Shown here piece after piece: positions 34,080 to 41,955 of a stretch of DNA of 64,000 bases. Position 1 is the stretch's first letter. Every line of letters starts with the position of its first letter. Both the position numbers and the translations under genes were made by a program. The stretch is from the NCBI GenBank assembly GCA_964508715.1, contig CAZDUX010000015.1, positions 1 through 64,000 of the forward strand, in the 5' to 3' direction. The notes below the pieces were generated by a model that saw only the letters and a program-made list of their open reading frames with translations, was not told where the DNA came from and did not search any database. This DNA is from JAKALX01 sp964508715 (GTDB lineage Bacteria; Chloroflexota; Dehalococcoidia; Tepidiformales; Tepidiformaceae).

Positions 34080-34901
34080 TCAGGCGTCCTGGCGGTTGAA
34101 GAGAGCAGCGGCGGCAACAATCGGACCCGCGGTCCAGATGGCGATTCCGACGCTGAGGAGACCCATGCTCACTGCTCGGCCGAGTTCGTTGTCCAGGTAG
34201 GCGCCGAGGGGGCCGAGGACCTGCAGGTCGGGTTCGAGGCTCATGACTGCAAGGAGGCGCACGGCCTCGACAGGGTTGCCGAGGGCGGCGAGCGTGAGGG
34301 TCCGCCCGGAGGATGACACCCAGAGCGCGATCGAGACGGCGCCAAGGTCATAGAAAAGGACGAGTGCGAACCATGCCATGACGGCAAGGGCAAGGGCTCG
34401 GACGCGGCCCTTCGAGGTGACGGAGATGAGCATTCCAATGCTCAACATGGAGCTCGCGAGGACCGCCGAGAGGCCGATGAAGAGGGCGTAGTGGCCGATG
34501 TCGGTGAGCGGGTTGAAAAGCGCGACGAGCAGGCCGGCGCCACCGAAGCCGAGAGCGATGGCCAGCCAGATCGCGAACATCAACCCCAGGTACTTCCCCA
34601 TGAAGAGTTCGATGGCTGTGACCGGCTGGCAGAGCAGTGTGGCAAGGGTGCCCTTCTCACGCTCACCGGCGATGGCGCCAGCACCGAGAACCAGGGCGAG
34701 CAGCGGGACGAGCATGAGGCAGAGGTTGACGAGGCTGGCGGTCGTGCGGTTGAAACCCTGGGCGCTTGCGTCGCCGCTGCTCCCCTGGACGAAGGAGAGC
34801 ACCAGGGCGAGGAGCGCGAAGGTAAGGGCGAAGCTGATGAGCCACTTGCTTTCGAACGCGTCGCGAAGCTCCTTCTGCATGATGATCCGGGTGGCGTGCA
34901 T
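34080..34901 (-). CDS. nosY: ABC transporter permease NosY
   Basis: Membrane subunit of the NosDFY complex that supports assembly of the CuZ site of nitrous oxide reductase. 273 aa with about six helices. The N-terminal IIMQKELRDAFESKWL and the first-loop region GAGAIAGEREKGTLATLLCQPV are typical of NosY/ABC-2 permeases. Its ATG overlaps the nosF stop (TGATG), so the two subunits are coupled. Last gene of the nos cluster. Confidence 0.9.
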   Translation of the reverse strand: MHATRIIMQKELRDAFESKWLISFALTFALLALVLSFVQGSSGDASAQGFNRTTASLVNLCLMLVPLLALVLGAGAIAGEREKGTLATLLCQPVTAIELFMGKYLGLMFAIWLAIALGFGGAGLLVALFNPLTDIGHYALFIGLSAVLASSMLSIGMLISVTSKGRVRALALAVMAWFALVLFYDLGAVSIALWVSSSGRTLTLAALGNPVEAVRLLAVMSLEPDLQVLGPLGAYLDNELGRAVSMGLLSVGIAIWTAGPIVAAAALFNRQDA

Positions 34902-35806
34902 CAGTTATTCCTTTCCGCCAGTGCACCGGCCATTTCGAGGGGTGCTTCTTCGAGCCGGAAGTCCAGAATGTGGACCCCTGCATTGATGAGTGCTTCGACG
35001 AGAGCGACCTTCTCTGACGCGGGGCAGCGAAGGACCACCCATTCGCCGCGCTGCTCGGGGGCTTCGGCAGCAAACTTCCCGATGATCGGCATAGCTTCAG
35101 TTGAAGACCCGTTCAGGCGCAGGTAGAGGCGGTTGTTGGTGACGAGGTTCTCGCCGAGGCGGGAGACAGGGCCATAGAACGCAATGCGGCCAGCATCGAG
35201 AGCGAGTGCCTGGTCGGCGATGTAGGGAACATCTTCGAGCCAGTGGGTGGAGAGGATGACGGTCCGGCCGAGCTCACGCTGGCGCACAATAATCTCGCGG
35301 AGTTCGAGCCGGGCGGAGACATCGAGGCCTGACGCTGGCTCGTCGAGGATGAGCAGGCGAGGGTCGCCGAGTTGCGCAACTGCAAGGCCGAGGCGCTGGC
35401 GCATCCCCCCGGATAGTTCGGAGACGCGCTTCTCGGCGTGCTCGGTGAGGCCGACGGCTTCGATGAGGTCGCGCGCCTGGTCGTGCGAGGCGCCCTTGAG
35501 GTCGGCATAGAAGACCGCGGTTTCTCGCACACGAAGGTCATCGTGGAAAGCGGGGTTCTGTGGCAGGTAGCCAATGAGGCGGCGGGCAGCCTTCCCGCGC
35601 TTTGCAGCATCGATACCGCCGACCTCGATCGTCCCGCGGAAGTGCGCCAGCCCGACGATGCACCTGATGAGCGTTGTCTTGCCGGCGCCGTTCGAGCCGA
35701 TAATGGCGAGGACCTGGCCCTCGTCGAGAGCAAACGAGACGCCATCGAGGGCCTTGAGTTTGCCGTACTGCTTGGTTACCGACTTCACGGTCAACATGCC
35801 GGCCAC
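34901..35806 (-). CDS. nosF: ABC transporter ATPase NosF
   Basis: ATP-binding subunit of NosDFY, 301 aa. Walker A GSNGAGKTT, signature SELSGGMRQRLG, Walker B LLILDEPASGLD and H-loop STHWLED are all intact. Q-loop YLPQNP present. The start could be this ATG or one three codons later; either overlaps the end of nosD. ATP hydrolysis here is thought to power delivery of a sulfur species or copper-site component through NosDY. Confidence 0.93.
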   Translation of the reverse strand: MAGMLTVKSVTKQYGKLKALDGVSFALDEGQVLAIIGSNGAGKTTLIRCIVGLAHFRGTIEVGGIDAAKRGKAARRLIGYLPQNPAFHDDLRVRETAVFYADLKGASHDQARDLIEAVGLTEHAEKRVSELSGGMRQRLGLAVAQLGDPRLLILDEPASGLDVSARLELREIIVRQRELGRTVILSTHWLEDVPYIADQALALDAGRIAFYGPVSRLGENLVTNNRLYLRLNGSSTEAMPIIGKFAAEAPEQRGEWVVLRCPASEKVALVEALINAGVHILDFRLEEAPLEMAGALAERNN

Positions 35807-37179
35807 CTCCCGAAACGTGATGACACGCGACGCATCGCGAAGAGCGGAACAATGAGCAGGACAAGTGCGACGCCTGCAGCGACAAGGCGAGTCTCGGCAC
35901 CAGTATGGGACGGCAACGTGACTGGCGGCGACATCAGGGGATGCTCATCGACCAACCTTGGCTCGGGGCGAAATGCTGGGAACCACCTGGCGGCAAGATC
36001 GAGCGCAGTCCTCGCGGGGGTGTAGGCATAGGCCTTGAGCGCCTGGTTCTCCTGGACCAACGCATCGAAGCTGCCGTCGTATTTGAATGGGATGTCTCCG
36101 ATGCCATCGTTGCCAGCATCGTAGCCATCGTACGTATCCCAGTAGTTGCCGCGGCCATCGACAGACCAGGTATTGTGCTCGGGCACGTTACCGCCGCGTG
36201 CCACGACCTGCTCCATATTCCCCATAAAGCTATTGTTGGTGAATGTAGCAGCAGTCGTTGTCGTAAGCTCGATGCCGACCTGGTTGAAGGCGATGAGGTT
36301 CCCGGTGAGCGTCACGTATTTCCCGGGCGAGGCAGGAGCACCTTCCATGCCGATACCAAGCCGGTTGTGGTGCATCAGGTTTCCTTCAACCATCACGTCA
36401 TCGACATCTTTGAAGAGTAGCGCATAGCCTGAGGCAGGGGAGCGGCTCCCGGTAAATTCATTCCCAGTGAAGTTAATCTTCGTGGAGTACATGAGGACTC
36501 CGCCCGCAATATTCCCATCGAACAGGTTTGCGTTGAACTCGTTGTCCTCGGCATACATGTAATGGATGCCGTACCGCGAGCTCGTCACGGTGTTGTGCTC
36601 GATGAGGTTGCGAGAGGAGAAGCCAACGAAGAACCCGTCCTTGGCAGTGGTGATGCGGTTCCCCTCGATCGTGTTGTCGGTGGTGTGCCAGAGATAGACG
36701 CCGTGGCCCCGCCGCTCAGGGCCAAAGCGGGCGATACTCGCGATGTCATTGTCCTGCACGAGGTGTCCGCCACTGTCCTGGAGTTCGATGCCGTACATGA
36801 CCTCGGAGATGCGGTTCTGCCGAATGACCGAGTTATTGGCGGACACGCGGACCCCGGCGGGCTCGTCGGAGACATCGGTCGAGGAGTTGCGGATCTCAAA
36901 TCCCTGGATGGTGACACCCGGGGCTTTGACGCGGATAACATCGCCCTTGCCACCGCCATCGATGACGGGCCAGCCTTCGCCGATCAGCACCACAGGCCTG
37001 GTTATGACCAGTTGCTCGTGATAGACACCCGCGGGCACAGTGACGGTCGCGCCGGGCTCGGCCTGTTCAAGGAGCGAAGCGATACTCGAAGATGGTTCAG
37101 TCGCCGCGCTCGCGCCGCTCCCCGAGGCTGCCCAAAGGACGGCTCCAAGCAAGGCGATCGTGAGTGCAGCCGGCCTCAT
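35791..37179 (-). CDS. nosD: Periplasmic copper-site maturation protein NosD
   Basis: Exported right-handed beta-helix protein, 462 aa. A Sec-type signal peptide (LTIALLGAVLWAASGSGASA) precedes parallel beta-helix repeats through about residue 340 (patterns such as NSVIRQNRISEVMYGIELQDSGG). The C-terminus has a membrane anchor at about residues 432-450 (LVAAGVALVLLIVPLFAM), consistent with an outside-facing protein docked to NosFY. Overlaps nosF at its 3' end and the membrane-protein gene at its start. Confidence 0.93.
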   Translation of the reverse strand: MRPAALTIALLGAVLWAASGSGASAATEPSSSIASLLEQAEPGATVTVPAGVYHEQLVITRPVVLIGEGWPVIDGGGKGDVIRVKAPGVTIQGFEIRNSSTDVSDEPAGVRVSANNSVIRQNRISEVMYGIELQDSGGHLVQDNDIASIARFGPERRGHGVYLWHTTDNTIEGNRITTAKDGFFVGFSSRNLIEHNTVTSSRYGIHYMYAEDNEFNANLFDGNIAGGVLMYSTKINFTGNEFTGSRSPASGYALLFKDVDDVMVEGNLMHHNRLGIGMEGAPASPGKYVTLTGNLIAFNQVGIELTTTTAATFTNNSFMGNMEQVVARGGNVPEHNTWSVDGRGNYWDTYDGYDAGNDGIGDIPFKYDGSFDALVQENQALKAYAYTPARTALDLAARWFPAFRPEPRLVDEHPLMSPPVTLPSHTGAETRLVAAGVALVLLIVPLFAMRRVSSRFGRWPAC

Positions 37180-37850
37180 CAGGCTTTCGCCTCTGCCTCG
37201 TCATCGCCGGTGTTGTTCCAGCTATCCCAGAGGAACTTGATGACCGTGGGCGCCACGGCAACGAGCACACCGGCGGCAACGAGGAGCCAGAAACCGGTTG
37301 CGACACCAGCTTCGGAATTGAAGTTGATGACGTTCGTGGTACCGATAACGCGTGGAGTGAACGGGGCCGTCCGGATGGGAGCCGACTTGTCGAGGTCGTG
37401 GCCATAGCTATAGAGCCACCATTGCAGGTCGATGAGCATGCCGACGGGAATAGCCCAGACGGCGGCGGCCAGGACGGTTCGTGACTTCCAGCCCTTGAGG
37501 AAGATGGCACCAGCGGCAACGGCGAGGACGAGTGCGGCCATCGCGTAGGGGAAGAGCTTGAGTTCGGTGACAGAATCGGGCTCAATGGCACGGACGCCGA
37601 TGTAGTGGTTGAGTTCGTTTATCTCGGCCAGGTCGCCTTCCATGCGGGTGCCATAGGCGGTGAGATGGAGCCCGGCAGGGTACTGCGGCGCTGTGAGGGT
37701 GAGCCGCCAGAGCGGAAGGAAGGCTGCCACCGCAAGGACAACCGCAGCGGCCAGCGCGCAAACGGTCCAGTACCAGTTGCGGCCATGAATGAGTGCCTGC
37801 ACTCGTGGTTCAGCCTGGATTACGGGCCCCGGCCTCGTTGCAATGGACAT
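37179..37850 (-). CDS. Nos-cluster integral membrane protein, function unknown
   Basis: The start is the ATG of MSIATRPG; an upstream extension is antisense-like. 223 aa with four clear hydrophobic helices (at about 25-48, 103-125, 135-160, 185-210). Tyr/Trp-rich extracytosolic loops include LQWWLYSYGHDLDK. I do not recognise a named family. The position between nosL and nosD, with 1-bp spacings and overlaps, makes a role in NosZ maturation or electron supply likely by association. Confidence 0.75.
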   Translation of the reverse strand: MSIATRPGPVIQAEPRVQALIHGRNWYWTVCALAAAVVLAVAAFLPLWRLTLTAPQYPAGLHLTAYGTRMEGDLAEINELNHYIGVRAIEPDSVTELKLFPYAMAALVLAVAAGAIFLKGWKSRTVLAAAVWAIPVGMLIDLQWWLYSYGHDLDKSAPIRTAPFTPRVIGTTNVINFNSEAGVATGFWLLVAAGVLVAVAPTVIKFLWDSWNNTGDDEAEAKA

Positions 37851-37851
37851 C

Positions 37852-38331
37852 CTATCCTCTCCCTTTGACGCTGTTGAGCAGGTTCGACCAGCTCGTGAGT
37901 TCGACATTCGGCGCGAGGCTCCGGGCATCGTCCGGAGCGGCAGCGGCAGCAATTCCATAGGCCATCGGACTGCGGATCGAGTCGTCAACGGCAAACGAGG
38001 CGGTCTCGGCCGCGATCCACTGTTCGGTGTGGTAATCGTGGACCCAGAAATGCGCGGGGGCGGCCGGAGGTGTCTCGCGAGACTGGACGATCATGCACCC
38101 GATGTCGTCGAAGTGGGCTTCCTTGCCCTTGCCATCGCGCCAGCCGGCCGCGAATCGCGGGTCACCGACGAGCATTCCGCAACGAAGGCATGACTCGCCA
38201 CCGAATGTGATCCTGGGTGGGCCATCGCCTGGGCCATCATCGCCCGGGAGCAGCGCGATCACGGCACCGCCGCCCACCACGGCAACTCCACCCGCCCCGA
38301 GTAGGGCGAGAAAGCCCCTGCGACTCACCAT
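37852..38331 (-). CDS. nosL: NosL-like copper chaperone with Tat-type leader
   Basis: Copper-binding accessory for N2O reductase. The start is MVSRRGFLALLG, giving a twin-arginine signal (SRRGFLALLGAGG) instead of the lipobox usual for NosL. The mature part has the NosL copper motif CLRCGM, then FAAGWRDGKGKEAHFDDIGCM, the second family block. 159 aa, ordinary length. A 14-bp-stem hairpin lies between nosZ and this gene. It is 1 bp upstream of the membrane-protein gene. Confidence 0.83.
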   Translation of the reverse strand: MVSRRGFLALLGAGGVAVVGGGAVIALLPGDDGPGDGPPRITFGGESCLRCGMLVGDPRFAAGWRDGKGKEAHFDDIGCMIVQSRETPPAAPAHFWVHDYHTEQWIAAETASFAVDDSIRSPMAYGIAAAAAPDDARSLAPNVELTSWSNLLNSVKGRG

Positions 38332-38363
38332 ATCTCTGTCCCCCTTCGTTCCGCGAAGCTGGT

Positions 38364-38394
38364 GTGCCGGGGAGCGCTCGGCGCTCCCCGGCAC
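38364..38394 (-). terminator. Strong hairpin between nosZ and nosL
   Basis: Perfect 14-bp stem GTGCCGGGGAGCGC / GCGCTCCCCGGCAC with a 3-nt loop, 11 bp after the nosZ stop. No T-run follows on the minus strand, so rather than a full terminator it is probably an attenuator or an mRNA 3'-end stabiliser that keeps nosZ expression above that of the accessory genes. Confidence 0.75.
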
Positions 38395-38405
38395 GGAGGG
38401 AACCG

Positions 38406-40451
38406 TTAGGACACGAGCAGCCAGCCCTGCATCTCGAGGTGCAGCGCCGAGCAGAACTCCGTGCAGTAGAAGGCGAAGGTCCCCTTGACGTCAGCGGTGA
38501 ACTCGACGTTGGTGACCTCACCTGCATCGAGGGAGCATTCGATGTTGTAGCGCGGAATGGCGAACCCGTGCGTGGCGTCGGGTGCGGTTTCCACGTTCGT
38601 GAGGTGGAGGAGGATCTTATCGCCGAGCTTCGCGCGGATGATGTCGGGCTTGAAGCTGGAGCGCTTCACGGACGCCCAGACCTCAACCATGTTGCCCTTG
38701 CGTTCGATCTTCTCCTTGCCGAGTTCGATGGCGTCGGGGTCCTTCTCCATCGTCAGCGGGTTGGTGCCGGGCGGATACACTTCCCAGCCCTTCAGCCGGT
38801 CGCGGCGGATGGCCTGGACGTAGTGGGGCTCGGCCATGCCGATAGGCGTGTCGGAGATGAGCTCCATCTTTTCGCCGGTCAGGTCGACGAGCTGGAAGTT
38901 CTGCGGCTTCAGCGTGCCGACGTTCGGGAAGCGGTCGATCGACCACTTGTTGAGGGCGACCAGGTATTTGCCGGCCGGCTTCATGGTGTCGCCTTCCATG
39001 GTGCAGAGGTGGCCGATGTTGTAGTTGATGGCGAGCTTGTCAACGAGCTTGAAGGCCTTATCGCCACTGTGGTAAGGCTCACCGAGCGACCACTTGGCGA
39101 CAGCGCTTTCGATGAAGAGGCTGGTATAGCCATAGCCCTTGTCGTCGTACTGGGTGTGGAGGGGGCCCGCGCCGAGTTCAACGCGGCCAGCGACAACCGA
39201 GTCGAACTTGAGGATGTTCACCCCGTACTGGTCCTGCTTCTCGAAGTCCTTGCCTTCGATCGCCTTGAGCACCTTCGCCATCGAATAGACGGTAACGTGC
39301 GGGTCGAGCTTTCCGGCAACCGTCATGTACGCGCCATTCGGGGCGACGTCGACGCCGTGCGGGCTCCGGGGTTCGGGCGCGAGGTAGAGGACACCCTCGG
39401 CGGCGGCAACATCGAGCGGAATGACGCGCATGCTGTTGAGCTGCTTCGTCTTGCCTGCCTTGGCTACTTCCTCGGCCTTCTTCCAGTTGATGATGTGGAG
39501 CATGTCGTAGTCGTTCTTCGATGCGCCGATCTCGAGCGACTCCTTGCCTTCCATGTTCCCACCGGTGGCCATCTCGGAGTTATACGAGTTGATGAAGGCA
39601 TAGCCTTCGCTCTCGCCCTTGCCGCAGTCGGCAAGGTCCTGGGTGTACGGCGGGAGCTCAATCTGGAAGCTTCGATCGAGGTCAAAGCGGCCATTCTTGG
39701 GATTGATGGCGAGGAACGTCGAGAATCCGCGGAAGACCTTGCTGAAGTTGTCGAGGGCCTTATCGATGTCACTGTCATCGACAAGGGTCGGCGTCATCGT
39801 CGAGATGTGGACGTATTCGCTGTTCGGAGTGACGAAACAGCCGCCGTGGGATGACTCGAGATTCGGGACGTCGAGGATCTGCTTGGTTTTGAAGTCGCGC
39901 AGGTCGACCATCGCGATGCGGCCGTTCGCCCGGTCGTTGATATAGGCGTAGCGCCCGTCGTACTCGCCGTTGGTCTCCGAGAGCGCGGGATGGTGGGTAT
40001 CGGCCCACGTGAGCGGTCCGCGGGACGGAGAGGTCCGCTTGTTCTTGGCATCGGTACCGGCAAGGATGACAGGCTCGGAGGAGTCACTCCCGAAGCCATG
40101 ACCCTGCCAGGCCTCGGGGGTGAAGACGCCGATCATCTTGAGGATGCGCATGGACGGCACGCCCATAACGAGGAGCTGGCCGGAATGCCCGCCAGACGAG
40201 ATGAGGTAGAAGTCGTCCATATCGCCGCGGCCGGGCGGGACGAACGACTGCACTGCACGGGTGACGTCCTCGGCAGCAAGCTTGCGGGCGTTGATAACCT
40301 CCTGAGCCTTACCGCCCAGGTTGGTGGTGCCGCCGCCACCGCCGCCGCCACCGTCACCTTCGTTCAATGCCTTCCCGGCAACACCACCGACCACCAGGCC
40401 GGCAGTGCCAACCGCGGCCCCTTCGAGCAATCGCCGACGTGTTAGTGCCAA
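38406..40451 (-). CDS. nosZ: Nitrous oxide reductase
   Basis: Terminal N2O-to-N2 reductase, periplasm-facing, 681 aa. The start codon is TTG (MALTRRRLL), with AGGAGA upstream. The Tat leader TRRRLLEG is followed by a poly-Gly linker. Seven CuZ histidines can be placed: DTHH (153/154), SSHGGCF, SPHGVDV, PLHTQYD, IGHLCTM and EPHYVQ. DxHH is followed by PAL, not PxH, the clade II-like form. The cupredoxin C-domain has CuA ligands Cys663, Cys667, His671, Met674 (CTEFCSALHLEM) plus His in ATHGFAIP. The usual Trp between the Cys is Glu. First gene of the nos set after two cupredoxins. Confidence 0.96.
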   Translation of the reverse strand: MALTRRRLLEGAAVGTAGLVVGGVAGKALNEGDGGGGGGGGTTNLGGKAQEVINARKLAAEDVTRAVQSFVPPGRGDMDDFYLISSGGHSGQLLVMGVPSMRILKMIGVFTPEAWQGHGFGSDSSEPVILAGTDAKNKRTSPSRGPLTWADTHHPALSETNGEYDGRYAYINDRANGRIAMVDLRDFKTKQILDVPNLESSHGGCFVTPNSEYVHISTMTPTLVDDSDIDKALDNFSKVFRGFSTFLAINPKNGRFDLDRSFQIELPPYTQDLADCGKGESEGYAFINSYNSEMATGGNMEGKESLEIGASKNDYDMLHIINWKKAEEVAKAGKTKQLNSMRVIPLDVAAAEGVLYLAPEPRSPHGVDVAPNGAYMTVAGKLDPHVTVYSMAKVLKAIEGKDFEKQDQYGVNILKFDSVVAGRVELGAGPLHTQYDDKGYGYTSLFIESAVAKWSLGEPYHSGDKAFKLVDKLAINYNIGHLCTMEGDTMKPAGKYLVALNKWSIDRFPNVGTLKPQNFQLVDLTGEKMELISDTPIGMAEPHYVQAIRRDRLKGWEVYPPGTNPLTMEKDPDAIELGKEKIERKGNMVEVWASVKRSSFKPDIIRAKLGDKILLHLTNVETAPDATHGFAIPRYNIECSLDAGEVTNVEFTADVKGTFAFYCTEFCSALHLEMQGWLLVS

Positions 40452-40472
40452 AATCTCTCTCCTGGTTCTCCT

Positions 40473-40490
40473 CCAGGACGAACGTCCTGG
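40473..40490. promoter_or_regulatory. Hairpin in the nosZ 5' leader
   Basis: CCAGGAC-GAAC-GTCCTGG, 7-bp perfect stem with a 4-nt loop, 21 bp before the nosZ start codon and 35 bp after the cupredoxin stop. It could damp readthrough, protect the 5' end of processed nosZ mRNA or expose the ribosome site. No T-run on the minus strand. Confidence 0.5.
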
Positions 40491-40525
40491 GATTTACATA
40501 CGTAGTCCGCGATGAATAACACAGG

Positions 40526-40984
40526 CTAGTTAACGGTGATAGTCCCTACCATGTCAGGTACGTGGTAGTCACACTGGAACTTGTAGGTACCCTTCTTTTT
40601 GAAAGTTACTTCGAAGTCGCTCTCTTTGCCGGGGAGTACCATCGTATCGCTGGAATAATCCTTACCTTCTCCATCCTTGGATAGGATTACCATGTTGTGG
40701 ATCGCGGCGCCGACATTCTTGGTTTCGAACTTGATCTTGGTCCCGGCTGGAACGGTAATGTCCTTGGGGTCAAAGAAGTTGTCTTTATAGAGCACCTGCA
40801 CCTTCTGTTCCTTATCAGTGCTGGGTACAGTTGCGGCAGTACCACTTCCACCGGGGGTCTTGGCCTCGATGGTCTTGGTGGGCTTGGCGCCGTCGTCATC
40901 GCCGCCACAGGCAGTTCCGAGCATGACCGCGGCGACGACTCCCGCGGCGAGCGCAAGCGTGCGAACTGAACGGAATCGAATCAC
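40526..40984 (-). CDS. Cupredoxin lipoprotein (blue copper electron carrier) 1
   Basis: 152 aa starting at GTG (MIRFRSVRT). Signal peptide with lipobox GTACGG, so anchored outside the membrane. After a low-complexity linker (KTPGGSGTAATVPS) the cupredoxin domain begins at about residue 62. Type 1 copper ligands: His in AAIHNMVI and Cys-His-Met in FQCDYHVPDMVG. A plausible electron donor to NosZ, two cistrons upstream. A paralogue lies next to it. A CRP/FNR-type palindrome is 87 bp upstream of the start. Confidence 0.88.
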   Translation of the reverse strand: MIRFRSVRTLALAAGVVAAVMLGTACGGDDDGAKPTKTIEAKTPGGSGTAATVPSTDKEQKVQVLYKDNFFDPKDITVPAGTKIKFETKNVGAAIHNMVILSKDGEGKDYSSDTMVLPGKESDFEVTFKKKGTYKFQCDYHVPDMVGTITVN

Positions 40985-41071
40985 TCTCTTGTTCTCCCTC
41001 TTGTATGCCGCGGGTCCCTTCCGCGCGGCTTTTCGATGCGCTTACCTTCCGGGTGGTAGGCCCGGCAGGCA

Positions 41072-41087
41072 TGTGATTACAGTCACA
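41072..41087. promoter_or_regulatory. CRP/FNR-type palindrome upstream of cupredoxin 1
   Basis: TGTGATTACAGTCACA, perfect TGTGA-N6-TCACA. It lies 87 bp before the GTG of cupredoxin 1. The same symmetrical site occurs at matching distance before cupredoxin 2. Confidence 0.7.
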
Positions 41088-41235
41088 ATCTTTCGCACCG
41101 GAGGCTCTCGGGGAACGTACGAACGGCCCCTTTTCAGGAATTAGGGACGTTCGGCCAGCGCTCACTTACCCGATCGGCCAACCCCGGCGAGCGAACGTTG
41201 CGATTCATAACCCCGGCATGCGCCGGACACAGCAC

Positions 41236-41267
41236 GGCTGCGGGACGAGGGAACCTCGCCCGCAGCC
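41236..41267 (-). terminator. Hairpin after cupredoxin 2
   Basis: GGCTGCGGG / CCCGCAGCC outer stem (9 bp), inner CGAGG-GAA-CCTCG stem and a single bulged A. It starts 23 bp after the cupredoxin 2 stop on the minus strand. No T-run, so Rho-independent termination is unproven but the stem is strong. The rest of the 306-bp gap (40985-41290) holds the CRP/FNR site and the leader of cupredoxin 1. Confidence 0.65.
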
Positions 41268-41290
41268 ATTGCTCGACTCGCGTGGGGAAT

Positions 41291-41767
41291 TCAGCTAACG
41301 GTGATGGTGCCGACCATATCGGGCACGTGGAAGTCGCACTGGAACTTATACGTGCCCTTCTTGGTGAACTTCGCCTGGAAGGTGCTGCTCTTGCCAGGGT
41401 TGATCATGGTGTCGCTATTGAAGTCCTTGCCCTCGCCGGCCTGGCTAAGGATGTGGACGTTGTGCACTGCCGCACCAACGTTCTTGGCCTCGAAGGTGAC
41501 CGACTGGCCGGCGCTGACCTTGATGTCCTTTTCAGCGAAGACGTTGTCTTTCATCTCGATGACGATGGTCGCACCGCCGCCACTGGCGGAGGCGCCGCCG
41601 CCGCTGCTCGAGGCCGCCCCATCGGCTCCCGGAACCTTGACGCTATTGGGGTTAACGGTTGCCGGGGCCTTGGGCGTGCTATCTCCTCCGCATGCGGCAG
41701 CAAGGCCCAGCACCCCTGCCGCCATGACCATGAGGCCAAGCACGCGAAGCGAACGGAAACGAATCAC
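41291..41767 (-). CDS. Cupredoxin lipoprotein (blue copper electron carrier) 2
   Basis: 158 aa starting at GTG (VIRFRSLRVLG) with GGGAGGG 7 nt upstream. Lipobox LAAACGG, linker rich in Gly/Ser/Ala, then a cupredoxin domain from about residue 70. Copper ligands: His in AAVHNVHIL, Cys-His-Met in FQCDFHVPDMVG. It is a close paralogue of the next gene (shared IRFRS start, KKGTYKFQCD, HVPDMVGTITV end) and likely arose by tandem duplication. Its promoter region has the same palindrome. Confidence 0.88.
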   Translation of the reverse strand: MIRFRSLRVLGLMVMAAGVLGLAAACGGDSTPKAPATVNPNSVKVPGADGAASSSGGGASASGGGATIVIEMKDNVFAEKDIKVSAGQSVTFEAKNVGAAVHNVHILSQAGEGKDFNSDTMINPGKSSTFQAKFTKKGTYKFQCDFHVPDMVGTITVS

Positions 41768-41852
41768 TGAAAACCCTCCCTGAGTGCCGCAGGGGCTCCC
41801 TTCCCCTTTTCGCGGCCATGGTCTCACGGTCTCGTAATTGGGTGAACCGAAA

Positions 41853-41868
41853 TGTGATTTACATCACA
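41853..41868. promoter_or_regulatory. CRP/FNR-type palindrome upstream of cupredoxin 2
   Basis: TGTGATTTACATCACA, perfect TGTGA-N6-TCACA and also GTGAT-N4-ATCAC. It is 85 bp before the GTG of cupredoxin 2, in an AT-rich stretch of about 90 bp. The matching site before cupredoxin 1 argues that a CRP/FNR-family regulator controls both and, by extension, nosZ. Confidence 0.75.
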
Positions 41869-41955
41869 AAGTCAGTCGTTTACTTCAAACAAAGTATTCA
41901 GAGAGCAGCATTGTTTAGCGACGGTGCCGTAGCAGGGGATTCCCCGGGGGTTATA

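Noticed and set aside
38217..39854. 545-codon open frame on the plus strand opposite nosZ
   Set aside because: It is exactly antisense to nosZ, rich in Val/Asp/Gly/Leu from GC-skewed third positions, and has no ribosome site or family motif.
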